From Podocnemis expansa (taxonomy: Eukaryota > Chordata > Testudines > Podocnemididae), in contig ML682007.1 in NCBI GenBank assembly GCA_007922195.1, positions 19,830,998-19,894,997 on the forward strand: a DNA stretch of 64,000 bases, written 5' to 3'. Under the pieces are notes generated by a model that was given only the letters and a program-made list of their open reading frames with translations, searched no databases and was not told the origin of the DNA. The stretch's first letter is position 1. Each line of letters begins with the position of its first letter. The position numbers and the translations under genes are program-made. Shown in pieces: positions 1-10,397 of the stretch.

Positions 1-190
1 AACAAATGAGTCTACTGCAGCAGAGAACAAAAGAGAGGCTGCCATGGGGTTAAATGTATCAGACCTTAAGGTGACAGACTCCATCAAGGCCTCATTCACC
101 TGCTCATGCACCAAAGTGATTTATGTCATCATGTGCTAAAAAGCCCCCCGTTTTATATATTGGACAAAAGGACAGTCTCTGTGCAAAAGA
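1..190. other. No recognised feature
   Basis: I see no gene, RNA or repeat that I can name in this stretch. It ends where similarity to the PLE coding tail begins. Confidence 0.5.
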
Positions 191-200
191 ATAAATGGGC

Positions 201-875
201 ACAAATCTGACATCAGAAATCACATTCCAAAGGGGCAGCCATGTTAGTCTAGTTCAGTAAAACAAGCAAAGAGTTCTGTGACACTTAAAGATTAACACAT
301 TTATTTATTGCAAGAGTTTTTGTGGGGGAAAATCCAAACACCTTCAAAGCATGGGATGAAGTGCGATTTTCTCCCATGAAAGCTCCTGCAATAAATAAAT
401 GTGTTAGTCTTTAAGTGCCACAAGACTTCTTATCAGAAATCATAGCATTCAAAAACCAGTAGATGAGCGCTTCCATCTTCCCGTTACTCTATTTGCTAAT
501 AGCTGTGCTCAGACAAATGAATAACAACTGAAGGCTTCAAAGAGAAACTACAGAATGAGAATTCATATGCAAATTTGACACTGTTTCTTCAGTGCTAAAT
601 CAGGACTTTGGACATTTTTCTCATTATACAGGTGATTCGACCTCACCTTTCTCTAGGTGCTGTTTCCCAGGGTTTGAATCTAAACTACTGCCTTGATTTG
701 CTGAAAAAGTCTGACCTGATCCTATGACTTACACTCCCCTGCATTTATTTTCCTCCCATTCTGTAAGTTCCTCATCTTCAAAACATCTGATGAAGTGGGA
801 TTTTCTCTCACAAAAACTCATGAAATAGATCAATTTGTTAGTCTTTAAGTGCCATGGGACTCTTTGTTTGTTATG
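201..875 (+). mobile_element. Decayed Penelope-like retroelement (3' part), interrupted
   Basis: This is the 3' part of a Penelope-like element in sense orientation. Bases 201-224 and 432-580 match, with many changes, the endonuclease-coding tail seen on the minus strand at 47.5-47.7 kb. The conserved coding block around 460-480 reads V-D-E-R-F-H-L-P, where the other copy has V-G-E-H-F-N-L-P, so the first His is already lost. A 3' UTR follows at about 580-785 and is alignable to the minus strand of 47,330-47,430. Next come the hammerhead-like terminal motif at 785-825 and the end signature TTAGTCTTTAAGTGCC. No open frame survives. The copy is split at 225-431 by a younger fold-back PLE end. 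Confidence 0.8.
225..431. mobile_element. Fold-back PLE terminal repeat, nested insertion
   Basis: The element opens with the usual head (AGCCATGTTAGTCTAGTTCAG) and runs through the terminal repeat in antisense. It then turns back through the same repeat in sense, ending AGTCTTTAAGTGCCACAAGA. It sits inside an older PLE. The target bases ATCAGAAATCACA (212-224) recur as ATCAGAAATCATA (432-444), a 13-bp target-site duplication with one change. This shows a genuine insertion rather than rearrangement. Confidence 0.75.
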
Positions 876-1266
876 TCTACCTCAGTTACTGGACACAAAA
901 GTTCCAGAAGGAGAGCTGCTTTTTCTCAAACTCTCATCACCTCGCTAGAATAGTTATGTCCTTTGAAAACGTTGCTCACCAAACACTGAAAGTTAATTCG
1001 TCTAGGGATTTCCAAGTTCACCAGTTCTCCAGACCAAAACCCCTTTGTACTACTGTAATCTTCATTCTCAACAAGTGGCCATTCTCCACCTTTACCACTT
1101 CTGTTCTCGACTACCCTCTTACCCTCTTTCTGAAGCCTGTGAGCTGTCGGCCAGGAACCAAGCTGTATTTGCTGTCTGGAAAGCACTGGTATTGTGTATT
1201 GCATATTGTGGGAGCTACTGGAATGAAAAAGAAAAACTACCACTGGTGCTAAAGTACAGGAAAGAC

Positions 1267-1877
1267 CAGGCATGGCCAAACTGCAGCTCAGGAGTCACAT
1301 GCAGCTCTTGAATGAAAAATTGCGGCTCCTGGAAGAATGTCAGCAAATCAGTTTAGGAAAGCAGCCCCAGCCTAGGAGTTTTAAATCTCTTGCCCTGAGC
1401 ATGCTCGAGGGGGTGACCCCCCAGCCTGTGCCTAGCCACTGGAGCAGCAAGGTAAGGGGGCTCTGGGGGGGGCTGTTGGCCCCAGGGAGCCAACGTCAGA
1501 GCCTGGGGGTTCAGGATGGGATCAGGGACAGCAGGGAGAAGCAGCATTGTGGTTGGGGATGGTGGAGAGAAGCAGCGGCATGGTTGGGATTTTAAAAAAA
1601 ACTCGCCACTAGCCTGCAGTCTTCTCTATCAAGTGACAACTAACTTTTTACTTTGTAGGCCTAGTTTTCATGGTAACTTTAAATAATTATTAGAATCTGA
1701 CATTAGTAGGATCAATATTTGCCCTCTTTTTATGATAAAATTGAAGTGTGCAATGAATTTTAAACTTAGTAATTTTGGAGTAGGTAAAAGTATATGCCTA
1801 CATGCCTCAGTGGAGCTCTTGAAGGTTTCATAATCAACTTGTGTGGCTCTTGAGTTCCATAACTTTGGCCACCCCTG
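1267..1877 (-). mobile_element. hAT-type nonautonomous transposon, family A
   Basis: The termini are CAGGCATGGCCAAACT and the inverted TTTGGCCACCCCTG. The flanks GGAAAGAC (1259-1266) and GGAAAGAA (1878-1885) form an 8-bp target duplication with one change, as hAT transposases make. The interior is inverted relative to the copies at 7.87 and 31.73 kb, with shared blocks such as CTCAAGAGCCACA/TGTGGCTCTTGAG. It has no transposase coding. A short open frame inside (about 107 codons at 1272-1595) is chance. Confidence 0.85.
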
Positions 1878-1885
1878 GGAAAGAA

Positions 1886-2690
1886 GATAGCAGTGCACAC
1901 ACACACTGTAATGAATTTGAAGAACTGAGCCACTCCCAAACTAAAATGTGAGGTTTCAATACTCCTGAACTCTGTTAGTGTTCAAGTTTGGAACTCAGAG
2001 CTAAATCCACATTTTGCAAACTGGTCATCCTTCTATTAATAATTAGCCCCAAACCCAGCTGAATCTTAAGAGCCCTAAGTGTTGGGTCATTCAAATTCCA
2101 GATCTGGACATTGCAGCTTGGGCCTGGACCCTCAATTTGTTGGTTGGGAGTGAGAGGGCAAGGAAATATTAAATCATAAACTGGACTTAATCTTTTAATC
2201 TTAAATTGGACTAAAAAGGAGGGTCCAATCCTGGCCTATGCAGGAGAATGAATTTAAGAGGTCAAATAACCCTGTGAAACTTTGTACATTCATCTTTTTC
2301 TTTTTTGGAAAAAAATGACCTCCATACCTGGGCAGAGGAGACTGCAGTACTTTCAAAGGGAACGTGCCGCACACATAAAAAAGTCAAGCCAGTTTTAGCT
2401 CCCTTTCTCATATCTATGATCGAAACCACAGCCAACAGCCATGCAAAACAGCAACAGAGTTACAGCCCCAGCAGCAACAACAGAGAATTCCATTGAAGAC
2501 TGATTGTGATTCAGTTGCAATAAATCACAGTCTTTTTTTAAACTCGATGCTTGATTTGTTATTATTACACAGGAAAAAAAAATCCCCTTCCTCACTTTTC
2601 CCTCTCTGTATAATCCTGCCAAGTTTTTTTTTTTTTTTTGCTTGTTTTTTGTTTTTTTAATTTTGAATTAATTTTTTAGGAAGCTTGTTC
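1886..2690. other. No gene; A/T-rich sequence
   Basis: I see no gene or nameable repeat. There is a T-rich run at about 2623-2660. Short open frames here have no coding character. Confidence 0.5.
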
Positions 2691-3205
2691 CCAGGGGTGG
2701 CTTACCACATGGGCCAATGGGGCCTGGGGCCAGGGGCCCACTACAATGTGGGGGCTCCTCTGTCCTGCTGGCAGCCCGACACTCAGAAGGAGAATGGGGT
2801 GGGCCAGCCTGAGACCGGGCTCTGAGCTCTTGCCCTGCCATGGGCTGGCTGATCCACCCCCAGGGGTGTGATGAGCCAGCCCACAGGCCGAGCTCTCCCA
2901 TTCTCACCCTGCCTCTGGGCTGGCCACTCTGCCCCAGTCGGAGGGGTGAGATGGCCACGGCCTGGCTGGTAGGCACTGGAGTGGGGCAGGCTGACTGCCA
3001 TGCATGCAGTATGGGCTCCAGTGTGGCCCAAGCCACACCACACGCAGTAGTTGGCCCCGCCTCCCCCCGGGGCCAATTGACCAGGCCCCAGCTGGCTTTT
3101 GGCCACAGTTGTTCCCCAGCGCTGGCCTGCTGGTGGTGCAGGAGGCCCTCCAGTAAGGGGGGCCCACTGGTGGGGAGGCTCAGGGGCCCTGCGGATCCCA
3201 ATCTT
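2690..3205. repeat. GC-rich repeat, probably an old DNA transposon
   Basis: The block begins after a CCCAGGGGTGGCTTACC-like end. It is unusually G+C-rich and contains the inverted phrases CATGGGCTGGCTGATCCA and GATGAGCCAGCCCA. Overlapping open frames on both strands come from base composition, not coding. It resembles in style the GC-rich block at 37.05-37.39 kb. The family assignment is a guess. Confidence 0.35.
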
Positions 3206-3254
3206 GTTCATGCTGGATAGACGTTTCTAGTTTGGGAGGGAATTTGCATTAAAC

Positions 3255-3464
3255 CAAGGGTCTCAAACACATGGCCCGTGGGCCGCATGTGGCCCCTAAA
3301 GCTATTTGCTGCGGCCTGCAACGATGCTAGTTTTACGGATATTTCCAATATTGTTGTATGAAAAGGTTTCAGTGCTGTGGCCCTTGCGCTAACATACTAG
3401 CCCTCATGTGGCCCTTCACTACTCCTCATGCGGCCCTCGTGGTGATTTGAATTTGCAACCCCTG
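3255..3464 (+). mobile_element. hAT-type MITE, family B (TCTCAAAC termini)
   Basis: This 210-bp element runs from CAAGGGTCTCAAACACATGG to GAATTTGCAACCCCTG, so its ends are imperfect inverted repeats of CAGGGGTCTCAAAC. It is flanked by a perfect 8-bp target duplication, CATTAAAC, at 3247-3254 and 3465-3472. It is noncoding and related to the copies at 39.3 and 59.5 kb. Confidence 0.9.
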
Positions 3465-3474
3465 CATTAAACGG

Positions 3475-4234
3475 AGGCGCGATGCAACACACCAAGAAGC
3501 AAGATGTCTTTGCATGTAGCATTCTCCATTCTTAGGATCTGTAGAAGTCCTAGGGTATGATGTTCCTGTGTTCTTGTGTGTATCTGCACTGGTCCTTTCC
3601 CCCATTTTACTGCATGCATCTCAGCATAGCTAATGGGATGATGGGCACCTATGAACAGTTTTGTGCCGAGGGACTGCTCAACTTCCACTCTATTTGGGAT
3701 CAGTCAGACCTCATGTAGTTGATAAATATCAAGATACAGGGAAAGTCACTCAGTCATTAAAGATTTAGTAAACACTTCGTTGCTCTAGGTGACCTGTCAT
3801 TTTTGCCTGGACAAGAGAACTGGCCCTGGATGTGTCTAATTCAGGAGTTCTGAAACTGGGGATAACAAGGTTATTATGGGAGGGTTGTGAGCTGTGAGTC
3901 CCTGAATATGTGGCTGTCAGCCCAGTGCACAGCTGAGAGGCAGAGCCCTTCAGAGCTGGGTGACCAGTGACTGCTGACCAGGTGCTCTGAAACCAGAGCT
4001 GTCCCCAGCAGCAGCACATAAGTAAGGGTGTTGTGGCATGGGGATGGAGGATCATCACTTTATGAGGCAGTGGGTTGTCACAGCCTGAAATAGTTTCAAA
4101 GGAAGTGCCAGCAAAAAAAATTTGAGAACCTCTGCTCTAATTCCTATTGTGCAGAACATTTACTCCCAAACATCTTTGCAGTAAAATACACAGACAAAAA
4201 GGATGAGATGTGAACAATGGATGTAACTAAACAG
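3475..4234. other. No recognised feature
   Basis: I see no gene or nameable repeat in this stretch. Confidence 0.45.
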
Positions 4235-4772
4235 AGGGCTTGTCTACACTGGGGATGGGTGGGCTGAAATTCGATCTTAGGTTGTTGAATTGCAGAATGT
4301 GAAGGCGAGTGGTCACAGCAAACTGCATGCTTGGGGTCTCACATCCTCACTGCTCACATTACTTCCTGAAATGTGTTGCACTGTGAGTAGTAGGTGCAGG
4401 GCCTTGTGGGAAGGCAATCGTCTTCTGCTCACTCCCCCACCCCTCCTCTCTAAAGAAAAAAAGCAGGAAAAGTTTCCTTGCTGTTTATCTGCTGCAGGCA
4501 GGACAGACAGTGCTTCATGCAGAGAGAATTAACTGAAAACTTGCAGCAGGGGAGGAGCTATGTTGTCATGGTAAAGCGACAGGAAAAACTGGGTGAGCTA
4601 CTCTCCAGCTACAGGGCCCTAAGTTCAAACTGTAGATTTCTACCTCAGTGAGGAGGGCGTTTTATCAGGTTGAATTATAGCTCCTTTTTTTTCAAATGTA
4701 CTACTCTGACACTGGAGACACAGGCTGTAGAAAGTCTTATGGCGAACTTTACTGTCAGTGTAGACCAGCCCT
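4235..4772. mobile_element. Nonautonomous DNA transposon, AGGGCTTGTCTACACTG termini
   Basis: The two ends are inverted copies: AGGGCTTGTCTACACTG at the left and CAGTGTAGACCAGCCCT at the right, differing by one base. No clear target duplication is left. The interior is noncoding. Confidence 0.65.
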
Positions 4773-4779
4773 GCGATAA

Positions 4780-6815
4780 AAAGAATGAGGGCCCAATTCA
4801 CAGCCTGTCTGTGGAATGAGTGGATTCTGCCTGAGACACCACAAGAGACAGTGGTCGCTTGGAAACTGAGAACAGACTTTCAATAGTGCCATGTAAAATC
4901 AAACATGGGGGGGGGGATTTCTCTTGTCACCCAGTTGAGCTCACAAACCCCTTCACACCAAGGGGCTGGTGGGGATTACAGGATTGAATGAAAGACTTCC
5001 CAGTGCAGGCTGTGCTCTGTACTCTAAGCTCACAGGCATGCCGAGGGTCACTTGCTAAAAGATCAAGTAGGCTGGAAAGAATTTCCCCAAGTTAGACCTG
5101 AAGTTTCTGGACAGAAATCAGGAGGATCAGGTTTTCAAAATGTATTTCCCTTTGTCTTTCTGCTCTTATTATTTTCTCCTCTTATTTTTGGGGAAAAATC
5201 TTCAATAAACTATAAGTAGCAAAACTGCAATACTTTAAGAACTTCTAGGGAACAGTAAAGGGAATGGGAAGTTTGGGACTGTTTTGCTGTGATGCCACAA
5301 AGCAGTGTCTGATAGGGATTTGCCTTAATGTACTAGTTCCAACTCTTTGATTCATCAGTCCCCAGTCCCCAGTTTACTGTGATGGTTAGGGTGAAAGTGG
5401 ACAGTAACTCATATGCCATGGTGTTGGTTACAGTAGAAGAACATAGATAGATGTGATTTTGATTTATACTAGTGTTCTTGATCTACCAAAGCATATGCTT
5501 AATTTTAAGCATGTGAGTAAGTTGGTTAACTTCAATAGGAAGTGCTTATAATTAATTTTGTGTTTAAGTATATTGCTCTGACAATTTCAATTTTATTTGA
5601 TCAGGTTTACACTTACCCACACTAATACTATGTTAGTGTATTGCTGATATCAGTTCAGACGACCACTTGGGACAGCAGGAAGCCTGCCGCTATCAGGACT
5701 GTGGCACAGTGTGTGGCAGAGGGTGGGTGTGCCATTCTAGTAGGAGGTCGCAGTGAGTGCAGAGTATACGGGGGTGTGTGTGTGTGTCGGAGCTAAGACA
5801 TGCTATCATGCATATAGTCTGAGGCAAATAAATGCTGGGTTTTAAGATTAAAAACAAAAGCTGTGATCATGAGCATCACTGAAAGCTGAGAATTGGGAGG
5901 ACCCAAACTGAACACTTTGCTGAGAACTCATTAAAATTAACTCTCAACTTCAGAAGGGCTCCTCTCAAGTCCATAAAGCGCAATGGATTCAGCCTGTGCT
6001 GTGGGGCCAGAATTTGGCAGAATCTGACTTGTGGTTAGAGAGAGTTGTTTCTTCATGGATCCAGCACTACCAATAATTTACTTAACACGTATATAGATTA
6101 AGTTTTATTCTTAACTTGGCATTTCATTACTAAACTAATGAGCATCTAATACATGTATGAAATGAAGAAAAATGAATTATTAAGGTAGCTTTGTGTATCA
6201 GATTTTGTAAAGCTATGTTGTTATAGCTAATTGGAATCACAGAACATTGTAAGTTTTCCATCCAAATTTCAACCACCCCATGAACGGATTAAAATCAGAA
6301 AGGTTGAAATATTGAAATACTGGGGGGAGTGTTCTCTGAAAAGCTTTGGTTACATTTTTGAAAGCTTGATGAGGTTCAACAAGACACATAGTTAAGTGTT
6401 AGGTAGCTTTTGTCTTTATCTTGGCAAACACAGGCACCTTTATTGGGCATCCGTTTTCTGCAGTGAGGAGCCTAAATCAGAACTTTGGTGTAACTAGCCA
6501 TTTTATGCCCCTACATGTCATTCTGAGCATCTGAATGCGAGACTGGAACATCCCATTACAGTGTGATCCTATTCCAAAGAATGCCTATGTTAAAATGGTA
6601 CCTTCTTTGATTCTGATCCTGCAGAGGCATCCCCTTGAACTAAATTAAATTCCTTGCAGGTGCTGGGGTCTGCCAGGTTTGATGTCATGATGGGATCAGG
6701 GCCTTACTCAACAGCCCTGCTCTCTTTGTGTAACGGAGTCATAACTGCTGATATTCATAGTAAAAAGCTAGTTAATTCTGCTCTAAAGGCCAGCACAAAG
6801 ATAGAGTAAGCTTCA
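4780..6815. other. No gene recognised
   Basis: About 2 kb with no gene, RNA or nameable repeat. It includes a short GT run near 5771-5787. The open frames are short and lack coding features. Confidence 0.5.
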
Positions 6816-6816
6816 G

Positions 6817-6926
6817 ATTCAAATCAAATCATAGGGCTGGAAGGGACCTCATGAGATCATTGAGTCCAACCTCCTGGGAATTGAACCCAGGACCTTCTGC
6901 ACATTAAGCAGAGGTGTTAGCTGCTC
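6817..6926 (-). repeat. tRNA-derived SINE with CR1-like tail
   Basis: This is a reverse-strand copy of the SINE at 10,209. It has the tail (AAATC)n at its left, the CR1-like stretch ATAGGGCTGGAAGGGACCTC, then GAATTGAACCC, which is an inverted B box. Confidence 0.75.
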
Positions 6927-7299
6927 AGATCTAGCTTGTTCATTTTCAGTAACAGGGGTTACTAAATTCCATAAAGTCCCAGATGTACAAGTCCACTAGT
7001 GGTGATGTGATTGCACAAGTACCGCTTGGGACACAGCGGAGAGCTCAAAGTTACACAGAGATTGTTGAGGACCTAGAACGTCCTGCAGAGCTGGAGATAA
7101 TGGTGATGATGAGCAAGATGGAAAGACTTCGGCTTGACAGTCAGAGCCCAGGCTGAGTCTGCAGGGTTGGCAGCTAGAGAAAACTATTTTCCCCTATGCA
7201 AACAGAGCATAGCTGATCAGAGAATCACTGATACAGTCAACAGGAGTCTTGGGATTACATTTTTACAGTTACAGGGCAGAAAAGAATAGCATTTTAAAG

Positions 7300-8690
7300 C
7301 TAGGGGGATCATCTGTCTTGTTTTTACCAGGACAGTCCTGTCACAGGTGTCCTGATTTTTTCTTAAAAATTCGCAAATTGTCCCATATTTTCTGCCTCAT
7401 GATCTCTAGCAGGTTTACAATGGTGCCAAAGCACAGGGCCCATACTCAGAAGGGACCCATAAGGGGATGGTCCCAGCACTGTGGCGGGTCCTGCAGGCTG
7501 GATCCCTGCTCATCAGTCATCTGCCCACCCAGGCTAAGGGTGTGTGTGGGGTCCGGTGATCCATGGGGGTGGGTGTGCAAAGCTGGTGGTAGGGTGATGG
7601 TGCAGTACGTGGGGCATGGTCGTTTTCATTGCTGGTCTGTCAGTGTGGCCCCATCTCACCTGCTGCATGCTTGCTCCGGGGGCTAAACCTGGCTAAGCCA
7701 AAAAGCAGGCCTAGCTCCAGCTGGCATTGAGTGCTCACTGTGACAATTAGTGAGTGTGGGCAGGCAGCAGCCTCAGGCCACTTGGGGAAGCATGGAAAAC
7801 ATGATGCCAGGTACCAGGAGAGTCAGAACGGTCCCGAAGGTCCAGCAGGGCTAGGAGGATTGAGAGCAGGGGTAGCCAAACTTATGGAACTCAAGAGCCA
7901 CACAAGCTGATTATTAAACCTACGAGAGCCACACTGAGGCATATAGCCATATTTTACCTACTCCGAAATTACCCAGTTTAAAATTCATTGCACACTTTAA
8001 TTTTATCATAAAAAGAGGGCAAATATTGATCCTATTAATGTCAGGTTCTAATATTACTTAAGATTACCATGAAAACTAGGCCTACCTATACAGTAAGATC
8101 TTAGCTTCTCCCCCTGTCCTGACACCACTGCTCTTCTCCACCATCCTAACCATGCCATCGCTACTCCCTGCTGTCCCGACCCCCTCCCTAACCCCCAGGC
8201 CCTGAAACTGGCTCCCCCTGGCCCCTTACCTGGCTGCTCTGGTGGCTAGATACAGGCTGGGGCTCACTCCCCTTGCTTTAAGCTCTGCCTGGGCTGAGCA
8301 TCCGATATGGCTGCTCTAGAGGCTAGGCACAGGCTGGGGCTCCCCCCGCTCATGCTCTGAGCGTGCTCAGGGCATGAGATTTAAAACTCCTAGGCTGGAT
8401 CTGCTTTCCTCTGGCTTTCTTCTGGGAGCTGCACTTTTTCATTCAAGAGCTGCGTGTGGCTCCTGAGCCACAGTTTGGCCACGCCTGGTTGAGAGTAATG
8501 GGCAAGGGGGGGTGTCAGTCAGTCACCCCCCCACACCTAGTGTGTGAGAAAAGGGAGGGTTGGAGTTCGCATGCAGGGAAAGGTTAGGGAGTGTCTCCCA
8601 CCACCATCTCTCCACCAGCTCCCCAGAACACACCCACCAGTAATTTTACAGGTATCCCATATTCAGCACAGAGAAATATTGTCGCCCTAG
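7300..8690. mobile_element. DNA transposon relic with CTAGGG ends, split by a hAT
   Basis: The left end reads CTAGGGGGATCATCTGTC and the right end ATATTGTCGCCCTAG. These are inverted CTAGGG termini with a possible TA target. The hAT element at 7867-8487 is inserted inside. Phrases such as GTCCTGATTTTTTC suggest the same family as the elements at 10,398 and 50,656, which start TAGGGTTACC. An open frame of 145 codons at 7249-7686 has no recognisable domain. Confidence 0.5.
7867..8487 (+). mobile_element. hAT-type nonautonomous transposon, family A
   Basis: The ends are CAGGGGTAGCCAAACTTATG and CACAGTTTGGCCACGCCTG. The flanks ATTGAGAG (7859-7866) and GTTGAGAG (8488-8495) are an 8-bp target duplication with one change. 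It is homologous to 31,730-32,219 and to the inverted copy at 1267-1877. It is noncoding. Confidence 0.88.
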
Positions 8691-8880
8691 TTAATGATCT
8701 CCTGTTTTAAAACTGCACTCCCTGTTCTAGATGGGCTCCCATCCAACACAACACTGAAATCCCTGCTGGGATCCAGGTTTTGGCTCAACCCACTAGTTAA
8801 AGGCAGGAGCTGGGTTTCAAACTTCCAGCATCGGAGGGATGGGGGACAGAGAGCTCTGCTGAAGTCAAGTTCCAAAGTAA

Positions 8881-9033
8881 GTAGTTCACCAAAACAAACA
8901 AGGAGTCCTGTGCCACTTTTAAAGATTAACCAATTTATTTATTGCTTGAGCTTTCCTGGGAGAAAAATCCCACTGCCTCAGATCTTCTCCCACTCTAAAT
9001 AAATTGGTTAGTCTTTAAAAGTGCCACAGGATG
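8881..9033. mobile_element. Fold-back PLE terminal repeat
   Basis: The left arm (GTAGTTCACCAAAACAAAC... AAAGATTAACCAATTT) is the antisense repeat. The right arm (AAATTGGTTAGTCTTTAAAA GTGCC) is the sense repeat, so the unit folds on itself. The central part is shortened. Confidence 0.7.
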
Positions 9034-9158
9034 CCTTAGCAGTCTGTGCTGCTGAAGTCAGCTGGGCCAGACTGATGAGTGCCAGCGCCACAAGCTGGAG
9101 ACAGGCCCGGCTCAGGGTCAGCGGGCCACACCTCTGCTCCCCGTGTGTCCGTCTAGTT

Positions 9159-9363
9159 CACTGTTTCCCCACCAGCGTGCGCAGCACACAGGTGCGCTGT
9201 CAGGCCTGAGGAAGTGTGTCACTGAATTTTTATGAAAAAACTACTCCGAGTGGATTGGCTAATGAATATGCATGAGTTTATTTGGAAGCTATATAGTGGC
9301 GGGCCTCAAAATAATTAAAGGTATCACTGTGTGCCACCGCAGGGAAAAAGCTGGGAACCACTG
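9159..9363. mobile_element. Probable hAT-type MITE (CASTGGTTCCC ends)
   Basis: The left end is CACTGTTTCCCC and the right end GGGAACCACTG. The flanks GTCTAGTT and CACTGGTT agree at five of eight positions. The interior includes GGATTGGCTAATGAATATGC. It is noncoding. Confidence 0.5.
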
Positions 9364-9368
9364 CACTG

Positions 9369-10008
9369 GTTCCAGAGAGGTAACGGTGTTAGTCTAGCTC
9401 AGCTAAACAAACGAGGAGTCCTGTGGCACTGACAGATTTATTTATCCCATCTGGCATGAGCTTGCCTGCCTGCCTCCCTCCTTTCTGAGGAGAGCCGCAT
9501 GTTCAGGCGGGAGCCCGCACAGCCTAGGCCAGTGTTTCCCAGTTCACCCATCTTCGAAGCATCTGATGAGGTGGGATTTTCTCCCACGAAAGCTCATGCG
9601 AAAAATAAATCTGTTAGTCTTAAAGGCTGTGTTCACACAGCCCTCTTATTTCGAAACAACAGAGGTTGTTTTGAAATAAGATTTAGGCTGTTCACACGAC
9701 GCACGGTCCCGTTGTTTCGAAACAAGTTAAACCCCATGCAGGGACGAAACAACGTCGTTTCGAAACGATTGTTTTGAAACAACGCCATGCGAACAAGTTG
9801 TTTCGAAACAACGGTGACTTGTTTCGAAATAACTGTTGCCTGAACCTGCTATTTCGTTTTGAGCTTTTTTCCTTAATTCGAATTAACCAACTGTTAATTC
9901 GAATTAAGTTATTTCAAAATAAGGCATTATTTCGATACAAGTTGTTTCGAAACAACCGTATCGAAATAACCCCCCTGTGTGTGAACACAGCCAAAGTGCC
10001 ACACGACT
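9369..10008 (+). mobile_element. PLE terminal repeat carrying hammerhead-like motif, split by a MITE
   Basis: The head GTGTTAGTCTAGCTCAGC lies at about 9382. A degraded antisense arm follows, then a well preserved sense arm from about 9541. In the sense arm CTGATGA is at 9563-9569, the stem GTGGGA/TCCCAC at 9571-9587, GAAA at 9588-9591, and GCAT (9559-9562) can pair with ATGC (9596-9599). The end signature is cut: GTTAGTCTTAAA at 9624 resumes as AAAGTGCCACACGACTC at 9993, on either side of the MITE at 9625-9992. Confidence 0.8.
9625..9992. mobile_element. MITE with TTTCGAAA palindromes (copy 1)
   Basis: This 368-bp element has 14-bp inverted termini, GGCTGTGTTCACAC and GTGTGAACACAGCC. It is flanked by AAA on both sides (3-bp target duplication), as PIF/Harbinger-like or CACTA-like enzymes produce. 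The interior is a string of near-palindromes such as GTTGTTTCGAAACAAC. It interrupts a PLE end whose sequence is restored if the MITE and one AAA are removed. No transposase is encoded; superfamily assignment is tentative. Confidence 0.85.
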
Positions 10009-10020
10009 CAGTGTTTCCCC

Positions 10021-10204
10021 AATGTTCCCTCTAATTACTCATAGGCTGTGTGCGCGAACAATTTCTTTGTGTGTGCAAAAACATTTTTTTGTGAGCACTA
10101 ATATTAACACTATTGAATTTTTTTTGAGCACACTTCATTTTTTTGTGTGTGCAGGTTTCATGACCTGTGTGTGCACACACACGGGCACAGCTTAGAGGGA
10201 ACGC
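10021..10204. mobile_element. Small MITE, GTTCCCTCTAA termini
   Basis: The left end reads ATGTTCCCTCTAAT and the right end CTTAGAGGGAACG, an 11-bp inverted pair. The interior is TG-rich (GTGTGTGCACACACAC). It is noncoding. Confidence 0.6.
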
Positions 10205-10208
10205 CCTG

Positions 10209-10329
10209 CAAATAGTGTAGTGGCTAATGCCTCTGCTTAACATGCAGCTAGTCCTGGGTTCAATTCCCAGGGGGTTAGACTTGATGATCTCCTGAGGTCC
10301 CTTCCAGCCCTATGATTTGATTTGATTTC
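10209..10329 (+). repeat. tRNA-derived SINE with CR1-like 3' end
   Basis: The 5' half looks like a tRNA gene: A-box-like TAGTGTAGTGG at 10213-10223 and B box GGTTCAATTCC at 10257-10267, the internal RNA polymerase III promoter. The 3' half (GACTTGATGATCTCCTGAGG, then CCCTTCCAGCCCTATGA) copies the 3' end of CR1 LINEs. It ends in an ATTTG-type repeat. Such a tail would let the CR1 reverse transcriptase mobilise it (inference from the known parasitism of LINEs by SINEs). Reverse copies lie at 6.82 and 12.12 kb. Confidence 0.85.
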
Positions 10330-10397
10330 CCACCCAGTGTGCCATGGCTAGGGTTCTCCCTCTTCATCTGTTCAGTCGTGTTCGACTCGGTCACTCT

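Noticed and set aside
2668..3220. Overlapping frames of 87-177 codons
   Set aside because: They lie in a GC-rich repeat and exist on both strands at once, a composition effect.
9556..9600. Calling the motif a proven active ribozyme
   Set aside because: An extra base separates CTGATGA from stem II and stem III is almost absent; the layout is suggestive, not proof.
10209..10280. Functional tRNA gene
   Set aside because: A and B boxes are present, but the sequence does not fold into a full cloverleaf and is fused to a CR1-like tail; it is a SINE head.
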